Part shown: in pieces, positions 49,434 to 58,172 of the stretch | Position numbering within the stretch: the stretch's first letter is position 1 | Layout: every line of letters starts with the position of its first letter | NCBI GenBank assembly: GCA_963801855.1 | Contig: CAWDGK010000005.1 | Location: 248,001 to 312,000, forward strand | Reading direction: 5' to 3' | Length of the DNA stretch: 64,000 bases | Source: JACDAN01 sp963801855 | GTDB lineage: Bacteria > Actinomycetota > Thermoleophilia > Gaiellales > Gaiellaceae | Notes under the pieces: model-generated | What the model was told of the DNA's origin: nothing | Database searches by the model: none | Seen by the model: only the letters and a program-made list of their open reading frames with translations | Translations under genes and position numbers: made by a program

Positions 49434-49865
49434 GTGGCCTCCCTGACGCGCGAACAGATCGAGGCGATCCTGCCTCACCGCGACCCCTTCCTGCTCCTCG
49501 ACGAGGTGATCGACTTGCGGCCGGGCGAGCGAGTCGTCGCCCGGAAGCGCGTGCGGGCGGACGAGTGGTACCTGTCCGGCCACTTTCCCGGGCGCCCGAT
49601 CATGCCCGGGGTGCTGATCGTCGAGGCCATGGCCCAGGCCGGCGCCGTCGCTGTCCTCTCGGAGGAGGAGAACAAGGGCAAGCTCGCGCTCTTTGCGGGC
49701 ATCGACGGCGTCCGCTTCAAGCGCATCGTCGAGCCGGGCGACGAGCTCGAGCTGACCTGTGAGATCGAGCGTGCGCGCGGACCGATCGGGCGCGGCAAGG
49801 CAACGGCCACGGTCGACGGCGAGCTGGCCGCCCGCGGAACCCTCACGTTCGCGGTCGAGCAATGA
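49434..49865 (+). CDS. fabZ: 3-hydroxyacyl-ACP dehydratase FabZ
   Basis: A 143-residue hotdog-fold enzyme that dehydrates 3-hydroxyacyl-ACP. Motifs: ILPHRDPFLLLDEVIDL, WYLSGHFPGRPIMPGVLIVEAMAQAGA with catalytic His and Glu, and GVRFKRIVEPGDELEL. GTG start at 49434. Its end overlaps fabH as ATGA, making it the first gene of the fab operon. In many genomes fabZ lies with lipid A genes; here it heads fatty acid synthesis. Confidence 0.95.
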   Translation: MASLTREQIEAILPHRDPFLLLDEVIDLRPGERVVARKRVRADEWYLSGHFPGRPIMPGVLIVEAMAQAGAVAVLSEEENKGKLALFAGIDGVRFKRIVEPGDELELTCEIERARGPIGRGKATATVDGELAARGTLTFAVEQ

Positions 49866-50879
49866 TCGGGACGACGAACGGCAGCCCGATCACGATCACG
49901 GGGCTCGGGTGCTACGTCCCGGAGCGCGTGATGTCGAACGACGAGCTCGCCAAGATGGTGGAGACCTCCGACGAATGGATCGTCGAGCGCACCGGCATCC
50001 GCGAGCGGCGCGTCGCCGCCCCGGAGGAGGCGATGTCGGACCTCGCCTACCCCGCGGCGCTGCAGGCAATCGAGCAGGCCGGCCTCGAGGCCTCGCAGAT
50101 CGACCTGATCATCGTCGCCACCGTCACGGCGGACATGGCCTTCCCCTCCACCGGTGCTCTCGTGGCCGACAGGCTCGGCGCGACCGACGCGGCCGCATAT
50201 GACCTGTCCGCAGGCTGCACCGGGTTCATGTACGCGCTCGCGCAGGCCTACGGGATGATGAGCGCGGGCCTCTCCGAGCGCGCCCTCGTAGTCGGCGGCG
50301 ACGTCTTGTCGAAGATCGTGAACTGGCACGACCGCAGCACATGCGTGCTCTTCGGAGACGGCGCCGGTGCCGTCGTCCTCGACCGGAACGGCGGCCGCGG
50401 CTTCCTCGGGTTCGAGCTGGGAGCGGATGGAGCGGGCGGCGTCCACCTCAACATGCCGGCCGGCGGATCTCGGAACCCGGCAACGGCCGAGACCGTCGCG
50501 CAGGAGCTCCACTACGCGACGATGAACGGGCCCGAGGTGTTCAAGTTCGCCACGCGCGTCCTCGTGTCGTCGGCGGAGAAGCTGATGGAGCGATGCGGGG
50601 TCGGGATCGGGGACATCGACGTCTACGTGCCGCACCAGGCGAACGTGCGGATCATCGAGCACGCTGCCGAAGAAGCTCGGAATCGCGGAGGATCGCGTCG
50701 TCGTGAACGTCGACAGGTACGGAAACACCTCGTCCGGCTCCATTCCCCTCGCCCTCGCCGACGCCCAGACGGACGGACGGCTGAAGGACGGCTCGCTCGT
50801 GCTCATGACCGGAATGGGAGCCGGGCTGACCTGGGGCTCCGCCCTGATGGAGTGGACGGCGAACGAGAAGGCCGCATGA
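49862..50879 (+). CDS. fabH: 3-oxoacyl-ACP synthase III FabH, one-base frame shift
   Basis: Starts fatty acid chains by condensing acyl-CoA with malonyl-ACP. The N-terminal part shows ITGLGCYVPERVMSNDEL, TSDEWIVERTGIRERR, active-site Cys in DLSAGCTGFMYAL, and YVPHQANVRIIEHA with the catalytic His. Near 50666-50668 one extra base shifts the frame; the correct continuation is KKLGIAEDRVVVNVDRYGNTSSGSIP (catalytic Asn) to GAGLTWGSALMEW, ending at 50879. Without correction the frame falsely fuses to fabD. 338 residues when corrected. Confidence 0.9.
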
Positions 50880-51793
50880 GCAAGATCGCGTTCTGCTTCC
50901 CGGGTCAGGGGTCGCTCGAGCAGGGAATGGGCCGCGAGATCGCCGAGGCGATTCCCGAGGCGATGGAGGTCTACCGGGTGGGAAGCGAGGCTTCCGGCCT
51001 CGACCTGAAGCAGCTGTGCTTCGAGGCGCCGCTCGAGGATCTCGTCAAGACCGAGATCCAGCAGCCCGCGCTCGTCGCCACCAGCCTCGCCGTGCTTGCT
51101 GCGTTGCGCGTCCGTGGGTTTGCGCCGGACTACGTCGTCGGTCACTCCGTCGGTGAGTTCGCCGCGATCGCAGCTGCGAACTCCCTCGACACCGGCGAGG
51201 CGATCGGCCTGGTGCGCGAGCGCGGTCTCGCAATGGCAGAGGCCGCCCGTGAGACCGATGGGGCGATGGCCGCGATCCTCGGGCTGGACGACGCCGTCGT
51301 GGAGGAGCTGTGCGCTCAGATCGAGGGCGTGTGGCCGGCGAACTACAACTGCCCCGGCCAGATCGTCGTCTCCGGAGAGGAGGACGCGGTCGACGAGCTG
51401 ATCGGCAAGGCGAACGAGCTCGGAGCCAGGCGGGCGGTGAAGCTCAAGGTTTCGGGCGCCTTCCACAGCCCGCTCGTCGCAAAGGCAGCCGAGATCCTGA
51501 GGCCGGCGGTGGAGCGCGTGCGCTTCCGCGATCCCGTTGCTCCGTTCATGTCCACCGTCTCGGCGCACATCGAGCCTGCTCAGCGGATGGCAGGGCTGCT
51601 GGTGGAGCAGATCACAGCGCCGGTCAAGTTCACCCAGGCGGCCCGAGGTCTGATCAAGGACGGCGCGCGGATCTTCGTCGAGGTCGGCCCCGGGAGTGTT
51701 CTCTCCGGCTTGCTGAAACGAATCGACGCAACCGTCAAGGCTGTCTCCGTCAACAACCTCGCCGGTCTGAAGAAGGTCGAAGAGTCCATCTAG
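50876..51793 (+). CDS. fabD: malonyl-CoA:ACP transacylase FabD
   Basis: A 305-residue transacylase loading malonate on ACP. It has FCFPGQGSLEQGMG, active-site Ser in VVGHSVGEFAAIAAA, the catalytic His in GAFHSPLVAKA, and VEVGPGSVLSGLLKRI at the end. ATG 50876 overlaps the fabH stop as ATGA, and the fabG start follows one base after its stop. Confidence 0.95.
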   Translation: MSKIAFCFPGQGSLEQGMGREIAEAIPEAMEVYRVGSEASGLDLKQLCFEAPLEDLVKTEIQQPALVATSLAVLAALRVRGFAPDYVVGHSVGEFAAIAAANSLDTGEAIGLVRERGLAMAEAARETDGAMAAILGLDDAVVEELCAQIEGVWPANYNCPGQIVVSGEEDAVDELIGKANELGARRAVKLKVSGAFHSPLVAKAAEILRPAVERVRFRDPVAPFMSTVSAHIEPAQRMAGLLVEQITAPVKFTQAARGLIKDGARIFVEVGPGSVLSGLLKRIDATVKAVSVNNLAGLKKVEESI

Positions 51794-51794
51794 C

Positions 51795-52523
51795 GTGGCC
51801 GGCTTCTGTTCTCTGGAAGGGCGGACGGCCCTCGTCACAGGTGGCTCCCGCGGGATCGGCAAGGCGATTGCCGCCGAGCTGGCCGGCGCCGGCGCGTCCG
51901 TGGTGCTGGGCTACCGATCGGACGCGGAAGAGGCGGAGGCCGTCGCCTCCGAGATCGGGGGCCGCGCGGTTCAGGCCGATGTCTCGCAGCCGGATGACGC
52001 CCGCCGCCTCGTGGACGAGGCCGGCGAGATCGACATCCTGGTCAACAACGCGGGTGTCACACGGGACGGGCTCCTAGCCCGCATGTCCGACGAGGACTGG
52101 GAAGTCGTCCTCGACACCAACCTCGGCGGAACCTTCAACACCTGCCGCGCCGCCTCGCGCGGGATGATGAAGCGCAGAGGCGGCTCGATCGTCAACATTT
52201 CGAGCATCGTCGGAATTCACGGCAACCCGGGCCAGACGAACTACTCGGCCTCCAAGGCCGGGATCATCGGCTTCACCAAGGCTCTGGCACGTGAGCTCGG
52301 GAGCCGCGGGGTGCGCGCAAACGTGGTCGCCCCTGGCTATGTCACGACACGGCTGACGACCGAGCTGCCCGAGGAGCTACAGACCGCGATGCTCGCGAAC
52401 ACGCCGTTGGGGCGCCTCGGGGAGCCGGAGGACATCGCCGGTGCGGTGCGGTTCCTCTGTTCCGACGAGGCCTCCTTCGTGACCGGCGAGGTGCTGCTCG
52501 TCGACGGCGGATTGGGCATGTGA
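51795..52523 (+). CDS. fabG: 3-oxoacyl-ACP reductase FabG
   Basis: A 242-residue short-chain dehydrogenase that reduces 3-oxoacyl-ACP with NADPH. Cofactor site ALVTGGSRGIGKAIA, NNAG motif in ILVNNAGVTRDGLL, catalytic Ser in NISSIVGIHG, and Tyr-x3-Lys in NYSASKAGIIGF. GTG start at 51795. The stop overlaps fabF as ATGATGA, with no room for acpP between them. Confidence 0.95.
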   Translation: MAGFCSLEGRTALVTGGSRGIGKAIAAELAGAGASVVLGYRSDAEEAEAVASEIGGRAVQADVSQPDDARRLVDEAGEIDILVNNAGVTRDGLLARMSDEDWEVVLDTNLGGTFNTCRAASRGMMKRRGGSIVNISSIVGIHGNPGQTNYSASKAGIIGFTKALARELGSRGVRANVVAPGYVTTRLTTELPEELQTAMLANTPLGRLGEPEDIAGAVRFLCSDEASFVTGEVLLVDGGLGM

Positions 52524-53788
52524 TGAGTGAGCCGACGAGCATGAACGGGCGCAGGCGAGTGGTGATCACCGGCATGGGAATGGTCAGCCCGCTCGGCAAC
52601 GACGTCGAGACGACGTGGACGAATCTGCTCGCGGGAAAGTCGGGCGCCGCCGAGATCGAACAGTTCGACGCGAGCGACTACGCCGTCAAATTTGCCTGCG
52701 AGCTGAAGGACTTCGATCCGGCCGACTACATCGAGAAGAAGCAGGCGCGCCGCATGGATCGATTCGCGCAGATGATCGTCGTGGCGGCGCTCCAGGCGCG
52801 CGATGACGCGGGTCTCGAGATCGCGCCCGAAGCGGATCGGATCGGCGCGTCGATTGCAACCGGCATCGGGGGTCTGAAAGCGTTCCAGGACTGCTACGAC
52901 ACGCTGATCGCGCGCGGCCCCGACCGCGTCAACCCTTTCTCGATCCCCCAGATCATCCCGAACATGGGTGCCGGCTGGGTCTCGATGTACCTGGGCACCC
53001 GCGGCCCGCTCTCGTCGCAGTGCACGGCCTGTGCGGCGTCGAACATGGCGATCGGGGAGGCAGCGGACGCGATTCGCCTCGGCCGCGCCGACACGATGCT
53101 CGCCGGCGGGACCGAGGCCGGCATCACGAGGGTCGGGATCGCCGGGTTCAGCGCGATGCGCGCGCTTTCACGCCGAAACGATTCGCCCGAGGAGGCGAGC
53201 CGGCCGTTCGACGCCGGCCGTGACGGATTCGTGATGGGCGAGGCGGGCGGCGTCGTCGTCCTCGAGGAGCTCGAGCACGCCCAGGCTCGCGGTGCGCGGA
53301 TCTACGCCGAGCTGCTCGGCTACGGGCTCTCGTCCGACGCGCGGCACGTCACCGAGCCCGACCCGACCGGCGACAACCCGGCGCGGGCGATGCGCATGGC
53401 GCTCGCGGACGCCGGCGTCGCGACGGACGAGGTCGACTACATCAACGCTCACGGAACCTCGACGCCGCTCGGGGATGCCAGCGAGACGCGCGTGATCAAG
53501 CTCGCCCTCGGCGAGGAGAACGCGCGCAAGACGCCGGTTTCCTCCACGAAGGGGGCGACCGGGCACTGCCTCGGCGCCGCCGGTGCGGTCGAGGCGATCT
53601 TCAGCACGCTCGCCGTGAGCCGGAACACGCTTCCGCCGACGATCAACTACGAGGAGCCGGACCCCGGATGCGATCTCGACTACATCCCCAACGAGCCACG
53701 AGAGGCGGAGGTCCGGACGGCCGTCTCGAACTCGTTCGGCTTCGGCGGGCACAACGCCTGCATCGTGATCCGCCGCCTCGCGGACTAG
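52520..53788 (+). CDS. fabF: 3-oxoacyl-ACP synthase II FabF
   Basis: Elongating ketoacyl synthase, 422 residues. It has VVITGMGMVSPLGND, active-site Cys in SSQCTACAASNMAIGEA, the two catalytic His in NAHGTSTPLGD and TKGATGHCLGAAGAVEAIF, and the C-terminal SNSFGFGGHNACIV. ATG 52520 or 52523 starts it, overlapping the fabG stop. It ends the fab block; a palindrome-bearing spacer follows. Confidence 0.96.
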   Translation: MMSEPTSMNGRRRVVITGMGMVSPLGNDVETTWTNLLAGKSGAAEIEQFDASDYAVKFACELKDFDPADYIEKKQARRMDRFAQMIVVAALQARDDAGLEIAPEADRIGASIATGIGGLKAFQDCYDTLIARGPDRVNPFSIPQIIPNMGAGWVSMYLGTRGPLSSQCTACAASNMAIGEAADAIRLGRADTMLAGGTEAGITRVGIAGFSAMRALSRRNDSPEEASRPFDAGRDGFVMGEAGGVVVLEELEHAQARGARIYAELLGYGLSSDARHVTEPDPTGDNPARAMRMALADAGVATDEVDYINAHGTSTPLGDASETRVIKLALGEENARKTPVSSTKGATGHCLGAAGAVEAIFSTLAVSRNTLPPTINYEEPDPGCDLDYIPNEPREAEVRTAVSNSFGFGGHNACIVIRRLAD

Positions 53789-53829
53789 AGGACACGCCCC
53801 GAAAGGGCCCCTGACAACGTCCGACTCAA

Positions 53830-53895
53830 GGGGTCTGACCCCAAGGTGCGTTGCGCGGCTCTCCGAGCGGGGCTTTCCGGCCGGGGTCTGACCCC
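53830..53895. repeat. two copies of the palindrome GGGGTCTGACCCC
   Basis: The 13-bp palindrome occurs at 53830-53842 and again at 53883-53895 in the 126-base spacer between fabF and the HAD gene. Each can form a short hairpin, and the pair resembles repetitive extragenic palindromes. No RAYT-type transposase is seen in the window. They could end the fab transcript. Confidence 0.6.
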
Positions 53896-53914
53896 TGGGG
53901 CTAGTGTCCGCCCC

Positions 53915-54583
53915 GTGGAGCGCTGGGCCACATTCGACTGCTACGGGACGCTGATCGACTGGAACGGCGGGATCCGCCGGGTGCTCGCCGACGTGTTCGG
54001 CGAGGACGAGGCCGACTGGCTGCTCGAGCGCTATCACCGCATCGAGCCCGAGCTCCAGAGGAGCGGGACACGGACCTATCGAGAGGTGCTGACGATCGCC
54101 CTCGAACGGCTCGCCGAGGAAGAGGATGTCGAGCTGGCGGACGACCAGCGCGATGCGCTCGCCCGGTCGCTTCCGGCCTGGGAGCCTTTCAGCGACGTCA
54201 GAGAGGCTCTGGAGGAGGCGCGAGACCGCGGATGGCGGCTGGCGATCCTCTCGAACACCGATCGCGATTTCATCGAGGCGTCCAAGGAACGGCTCGGTGC
54301 TCCGATCGACGAGACGATCGTCGCGTCCGAGATCGGGTCGTTCAAGCCGGGCCACGCGCACTGGGAGGAGTTCTTCCGCCGCACCGGTGCAGACCGCGCC
54401 GGCCACGTCCATGTCGCCGCCAGCCTCTTCCACGACATCGCTCCTGCGAGCGAGCTCGGGTTGCGAAGCGTGTGGATCAATCGTCTCGGCGAGCATCGGG
54501 TACGCGACGCCGCGAGCCCCGATCGCGAGCTTCCGGACCTCCGCCGCCTTGCGTCCACCCTCGACGAGTTGGTTCCCGCGTGA
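53915..54583 (+). CDS. HAD-superfamily hydrolase (haloacid dehalogenase type II-like)
   Basis: A 222-residue protein: nucleophile motif ATFDCYGTLIDWNGG, motif II LAILSNTDRDFIE, and motif III/IV IGSFKPGHAHWEEFF with VAASLFHDIAPASELG. These resemble type II 2-haloacid dehalogenases and related phosphatases; the substrate is open. GTG 53915 is chosen, since the longer open frame upstream runs through the palindromes. The end overlaps the next gene as GTGA. Confidence 0.85.
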   Translation: MERWATFDCYGTLIDWNGGIRRVLADVFGEDEADWLLERYHRIEPELQRSGTRTYREVLTIALERLAEEEDVELADDQRDALARSLPAWEPFSDVREALEEARDRGWRLAILSNTDRDFIEASKERLGAPIDETIVASEIGSFKPGHAHWEEFFRRTGADRAGHVHVAASLFHDIAPASELGLRSVWINRLGEHRVRDAASPDRELPDLRRLASTLDELVPA

Positions 54584-55488
54584 CCGTGGAGCTCCGTCCA
54601 CCCCGAGGAGACGAGGGTCGGGAGATCGCCGACCTCGCGAATCGCGTCTCGGACGAGCTCTTCGGCGAGCGTGAGGAGACCGAGGCGACCGTCGCCCTGT
54701 GGCTGACGGCGCCCGAGCTTCAACGCGAGCATGACATTCGCCTTGCGCTCGAGGACGGGGTGCTCGTGGGCTATGCGGATATCGCCCCGCATCCCGAGCC
54801 GAAGTACTGGCTGGATCTGCGGATCCCGATGTCGGCGGCCTCCGAGGTTCGTGAGGCGCTGATCGGCTGGGGCGAGGCTCGGGCCGCCGTGCGGGGAGCC
54901 GAGCTCATTCGCGCGTTCGCCTACGACAAGGACCAGCCTGAGAAGCAGGCGCTCGAGCGGCACGGCTACGAGCTGATCCGCCACTCCTACCGCATGAGGA
55001 TCGATTTCGACGCCGATCCGCCCGAGTTGCCCGAGTGGCCCGAGGGGGTCACGGTCAGGGCGGCAGAGACGCTCGACCTCGAGGCCGTGTTCGAGACGCA
55101 GATGGAGACCTTCGAGGACTCCTGGGAGCACTCGCGCGAGCCCTACGAGGAGTGGACCCACTGGATGGTCGAGGACGGCCTCGACCTCTCGCTCTGGTTC
55201 GTCGCCGAGGCAGATGGCGAGCACGCCGGCATCGCTCTGTGCAAACCGCACGACGCGGAGGAGGGTCTTGGCTGGGTGCGCGTCCTCGGCGTGCGGCGGC
55301 AAGCTCGCCGCAAGGGGCTCGGTCGCGCGCTCCTCCTCCACGCCTTCCATGAGTTCCGGCGCCGCGGCTTCCACGGCGTCGGCCTCGGAGTCGACGCGGA
55401 GAGCCTCACCGGCGCGAACCGTCTCTACGAGAACGCCGGCATGCGGATCGAGCGCCGCTCGGACATCTACGAGAAGAGCTTCGCGTAG
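54580..55488 (+). CDS. tandem GNAT acetyltransferase
   Basis: A 302-residue protein with two GNAT-like halves: the N-terminal one is degenerate, while the C-terminal one has VRVLGVRRQARRKGLGRALLLHAFHEFRRRG (acetyl-CoA loop R-x2-G-x-G/A) and LGVDAESLTGANRLYENAGM. The layout resembles mycothiol synthase MshD and Eis-like tandem GNAT proteins, but no mycothiol gene is adjacent. GTG 54580 is coupled to the HAD gene. Confidence 0.82.
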   Translation: MTVELRPPRGDEGREIADLANRVSDELFGEREETEATVALWLTAPELQREHDIRLALEDGVLVGYADIAPHPEPKYWLDLRIPMSAASEVREALIGWGEARAAVRGAELIRAFAYDKDQPEKQALERHGYELIRHSYRMRIDFDADPPELPEWPEGVTVRAAETLDLEAVFETQMETFEDSWEHSREPYEEWTHWMVEDGLDLSLWFVAEADGEHAGIALCKPHDAEEGLGWVRVLGVRRQARRKGLGRALLLHAFHEFRRRGFHGVGLGVDAESLTGANRLYENAGMRIERRSDIYEKSFA

Positions 55489-55503
55489 GTAGCTTCTAAG
55501 GCC

Positions 55504-56280
55504 TTGTCGCGGCTACGCGCCAAGTGCCCCGAGTGCCGGGCGTACACGGCGGTCGCACTCGGGCCGGAGTACGAGTGTCACGCGTGTGGAAGGACGTTCG
55601 GCGCGGGCCTCGTGCGGGTTCCGCGTGCGTGGGGGGTCGGAGGTGAGGCGATGGCCGAAGCGGCGTATCTTCCGCTTCCGTTTCCCGAGGCAGCCGTCGT
55701 GGCCGAGAGCTCGCTTGCCGAGCAGAGCCTCGCTCTCGCGCTCGAGCTACCCGAACGGGCGCTCGTCCTCGGAGGGTGCTGCTGCGCCCACATCGGAGCC
55801 ATCGAGGCGCTGGCGGCGCGCCACGACCGGATCGCGGTGATCTGGCTCGACGCGCACGGCGATCTCAACACGATCGAGAGCTCGCCTTCCGGGAACGAAT
55901 GGGCGACTCCGCTCCGCATGCTCATCGATTCGGGAGCGGTGGACGCGCAGGACGTCGCTCTCGTCGGCGCCCGCAACCTCGACCCGCCCGAGGAGGAGCT
56001 GATCGCTGCCCGAGGCATCGGCCTGGGCGAGGCCGCCGTCGAGGACGCGCTCGCCGGCACCGCCGGCGCGTACGTCGCCATCGACTTCGACGCTCTGTCG
56101 GAGGACGAAGTCGCACCCTTCATGCCCGAGCCCGGCGGCCTTTCCGTCGCAGAGGCCGAGGACGTTCTCGGCTCGATCCGAAACGCGACCCCCGTACTCG
56201 GCGCCGGCCTCTCGGCGATGCTCCCCGACGACCGGAATCTCGTCCCCGCCGCGCGCCTGACGGCCGCCCTCGGGCTTTAG
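55504..56280 (+). CDS. zinc-ribbon fused to an arginase/ureohydrolase-like domain
   Basis: Residues 1-35 form a Cys4 zinc ribbon (Cys8, Cys11, Cys25, Cys28: KCPECRAYTA and YECHACGRTFG). The rest is arginase-like: LVLGGCCCAHIGAIEAL (in place of GGDHS), WLDAHGDLNTIESS (Asp116, His118, Asp120), and VAIDFDALSEDEVAPFMPEPGG for the second Asp-x-Asp. Metal ligands are mostly kept, but the first site is changed to Cys-rich. The substrate is unknown; agmatinase, arginase, or a non-enzymatic role are all possible. TTG start at 55504. Confidence 0.75.
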   Translation: MSRLRAKCPECRAYTAVALGPEYECHACGRTFGAGLVRVPRAWGVGGEAMAEAAYLPLPFPEAAVVAESSLAEQSLALALELPERALVLGGCCCAHIGAIEALAARHDRIAVIWLDAHGDLNTIESSPSGNEWATPLRMLIDSGAVDAQDVALVGARNLDPPEEELIAARGIGLGEAAVEDALAGTAGAYVAIDFDALSEDEVAPFMPEPGGLSVAEAEDVLGSIRNATPVLGAGLSAMLPDDRNLVPAARLTAALGL

Positions 56281-56304
56281 ACAAGAGGATTAGACTCGGC
56301 TCTC

Positions 56305-57156
56305 GTGGCGGATCGCATCGACATCTCGATCGAGCACAAGAATCTCCCGGAGTCTTCGAACAACGACAAGCCTCACCCCAATACCTGCCCGAAATGCGGC
56401 TCGCACTATGGGAACGAGGAGCTCGTCGCGAATCTGCAGGTCTGTCCTCACTGCAACCACCACTTCCCGGTTCGGGCGCTGGAGCGCATCAAGCAGCTCG
56501 CCGACGAGGGCACCTTCGTCGAGGACTCGGCCGATCTCCGCTCGGAGGACCCCCTCGAGTTCTTCGACGTGCGGGCCTACACGGAGCGGCTCGTGGAAGC
56601 AGAGCAGAAGACCGAGCAGGGCGACGCGATGATGATCGGCAGCGCTGCAATCGAGCGAGTCCCGTGTGAGGTGTCCGTCATGGACTTCGCCTTCATGGGC
56701 GGGTCGATGGGCAGTGTCGTCGGCGAGAAGTTCGCACGCGCCTGCGAGCGGGCGGCCGAGCGCGGTGTTCCGCTCGTCAGCGTGACGGCATCCGGCGGTG
56801 CCCGCATGCAGGAGGGCATCCTCTCCCTGATGCAGCTGCCGAAGACGGTCTGCGCGGTCGAGGATCTCAAGGACTCCGGCGGCGCGATGATCAGTGTCAT
56901 GGCGCACCCGACGACCGCCGGCGTGCTGGCGAGCTTCGCGTCACTGGGCGACGTGATGATCGCGGAACCCGGCTCGTTGCTTGCCTTCACGGGGCCTCGG
57001 GTCGTTCAGCAGACGACGCGGGAGAAGCTTCCCGAGGACTTCGGGCTGGCCGAGTCCAACGTCCGTTTCGGCCATCTCGACGCGATCGTCGGGCGCCGCG
57101 ACCTGCGTCCGTACGTGGGCCGTGTCCTCAGACTGTTTTCGAACAATGGCGCGTGA
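56305..57156 (+). CDS. accD: acetyl-CoA carboxylase carboxyltransferase subunit beta
   Basis: A 283-residue subunit with an N-terminal zinc finger (CPKCGSHYG and CPHCNHHF, Cys28/31 and Cys47/50) and the crotonase-like core: MDFAFMGGSMGSVVGEKFARA, VTASGGARMQEGILSLMQL and LLAFTGPRVVQQTTREKLPEDF. With AccA it transfers carboxyl from biotin to acetyl-CoA to make malonyl-CoA. GTG start at 56305. Its last 11 bases overlap accA. Confidence 0.95.
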   Translation: MADRIDISIEHKNLPESSNNDKPHPNTCPKCGSHYGNEELVANLQVCPHCNHHFPVRALERIKQLADEGTFVEDSADLRSEDPLEFFDVRAYTERLVEAEQKTEQGDAMMIGSAAIERVPCEVSVMDFAFMGGSMGSVVGEKFARACERAAERGVPLVSVTASGGARMQEGILSLMQLPKTVCAVEDLKDSGGAMISVMAHPTTAGVLASFASLGDVMIAEPGSLLAFTGPRVVQQTTREKLPEDFGLAESNVRFGHLDAIVGRRDLRPYVGRVLRLFSNNGA

Positions 57157-58126
57157 CACCGAGCTCCACCTGCGCGGCCGGCTGAGCCGCCTCAAGAGCC
57201 TCGGGCTGCTCCGGGGCGCGTCCATCTCAGGTGAGCTTGCGCGCCTTCAGCGACAGCTCGAGCGGACATCGGCGCCGACGGACGAGGAGATCTGGCAGCA
57301 CGTCGAGCTCGCGCGGCACGTCGACCGTCCGTACACCCTCGATTACGTGGAGCGGATATTCGAGGACTTCGTCGAGCTCCACGGGGACCGGACACGCGCC
57401 GAGGATCCGGCGATGGTGGCCGGGCTCGGGCGATTCGGCGGCCGCACGGTGGCGCTCCTGGGCCAGCAGAAGGGACGCGACACGCACGAGCGGATCCGGC
57501 GCAACTACGGAATGACGTATCCGGAGGGCTACCGAAAGGCCATGCGTGTCATGGACCTGGCCGAGCGGCATCGTTTCCCGATCATCTCCCTGGTGGACAC
57601 GCCCGGGGCGTATCCCGGCGTCGCCGCCGAGCAGCACGGCCAGGGCGGGGCAATCGCGCGGTCGCAAGCTCTGATGAGCCGCCTGACGATCCCGATCGTG
57701 GCCTGCGTGATCGGAGAGGGTGGCTCGGGCGGGGCGATCGCGATCGCGCTGGCCGACCGGGTGCTGATGCAGGAGAACGCGATGTACTCGGTGATCTCGC
57801 CCGAGGGCTGTGCGGCGATTCTCTGGCGGGACGGCGGCGAGAAGGTCAAGGCGGCCGCGGCCCTGAAGCCGGACGCCGTCCACTGCCTCGAGCTCGGTGT
57901 GATCGACGCTGTCGTGCCCGAGCCGGAAGGCGGTGCGCAGACGAACCCTGACGAGGCGGCGCGGCTGCTGGGCGAGGCGCTGGAGAGCTCCCTCGAGGAC
58001 CTCTCCGCGATCCCGGGTGACGAGCTGCGGCGGCGAAGGCGGGCCCGTTTCCGGTCACTGGGTGTCTATGCGTCGTCCACAACCTCCACAGAGTTTTCCA
58101 CTGAGCCGACAGCTGCTCCTAAGTAG
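57146..58126 (+). CDS. accA: acetyl-CoA carboxylase carboxyltransferase subunit alpha
   Basis: A 326-residue partner of AccD: RPYTLDYVERIFEDFVELHGDR, ALLGQQKGRDTHERIRRNYGM, PIISLVDTPGAYPGVAAEQHGQGGAIA, and CVIGEGGSGGAIAIALADRVLM with YSVISPEGCAAILWRD. ATG 57146 overlaps the end of accD. The end of the reading frame contains three CCACA-type words in a Ser-Thr-rich tail, noted but not interpreted as DnaA sites. Confidence 0.95.
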   Translation: MARDTELHLRGRLSRLKSLGLLRGASISGELARLQRQLERTSAPTDEEIWQHVELARHVDRPYTLDYVERIFEDFVELHGDRTRAEDPAMVAGLGRFGGRTVALLGQQKGRDTHERIRRNYGMTYPEGYRKAMRVMDLAERHRFPIISLVDTPGAYPGVAAEQHGQGGAIARSQALMSRLTIPIVACVIGEGGSGGAIAIALADRVLMQENAMYSVISPEGCAAILWRDGGEKVKAAAALKPDAVHCLELGVIDAVVPEPEGGAQTNPDEAARLLGEALESSLEDLSAIPGDELRRRRRARFRSLGVYASSTTSTEFSTEPTAAPK

Positions 58127-58172
58127 GAAAAGCTCCACGTTTCTCCGTAATCGCGCTGGGTAGACCGGTGAG

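Noticed and set aside
46617..49862. A 1081-residue minus-strand open frame across the amidase and birA region
   Set aside because: Most of it is antisense to the amidase gene with Arg/Gly/Pro-rich translation; only the birA N-terminal part within it is real. GC-rich DNA gives long antisense frames.
58076..58106. Cluster of CCACA words at the end of accA as DnaA boxes
   Set aside because: None fits TTWTNCACA fully, and they lie within the coding Ser-Thr tail of accA, 24 kb from the origin genes.
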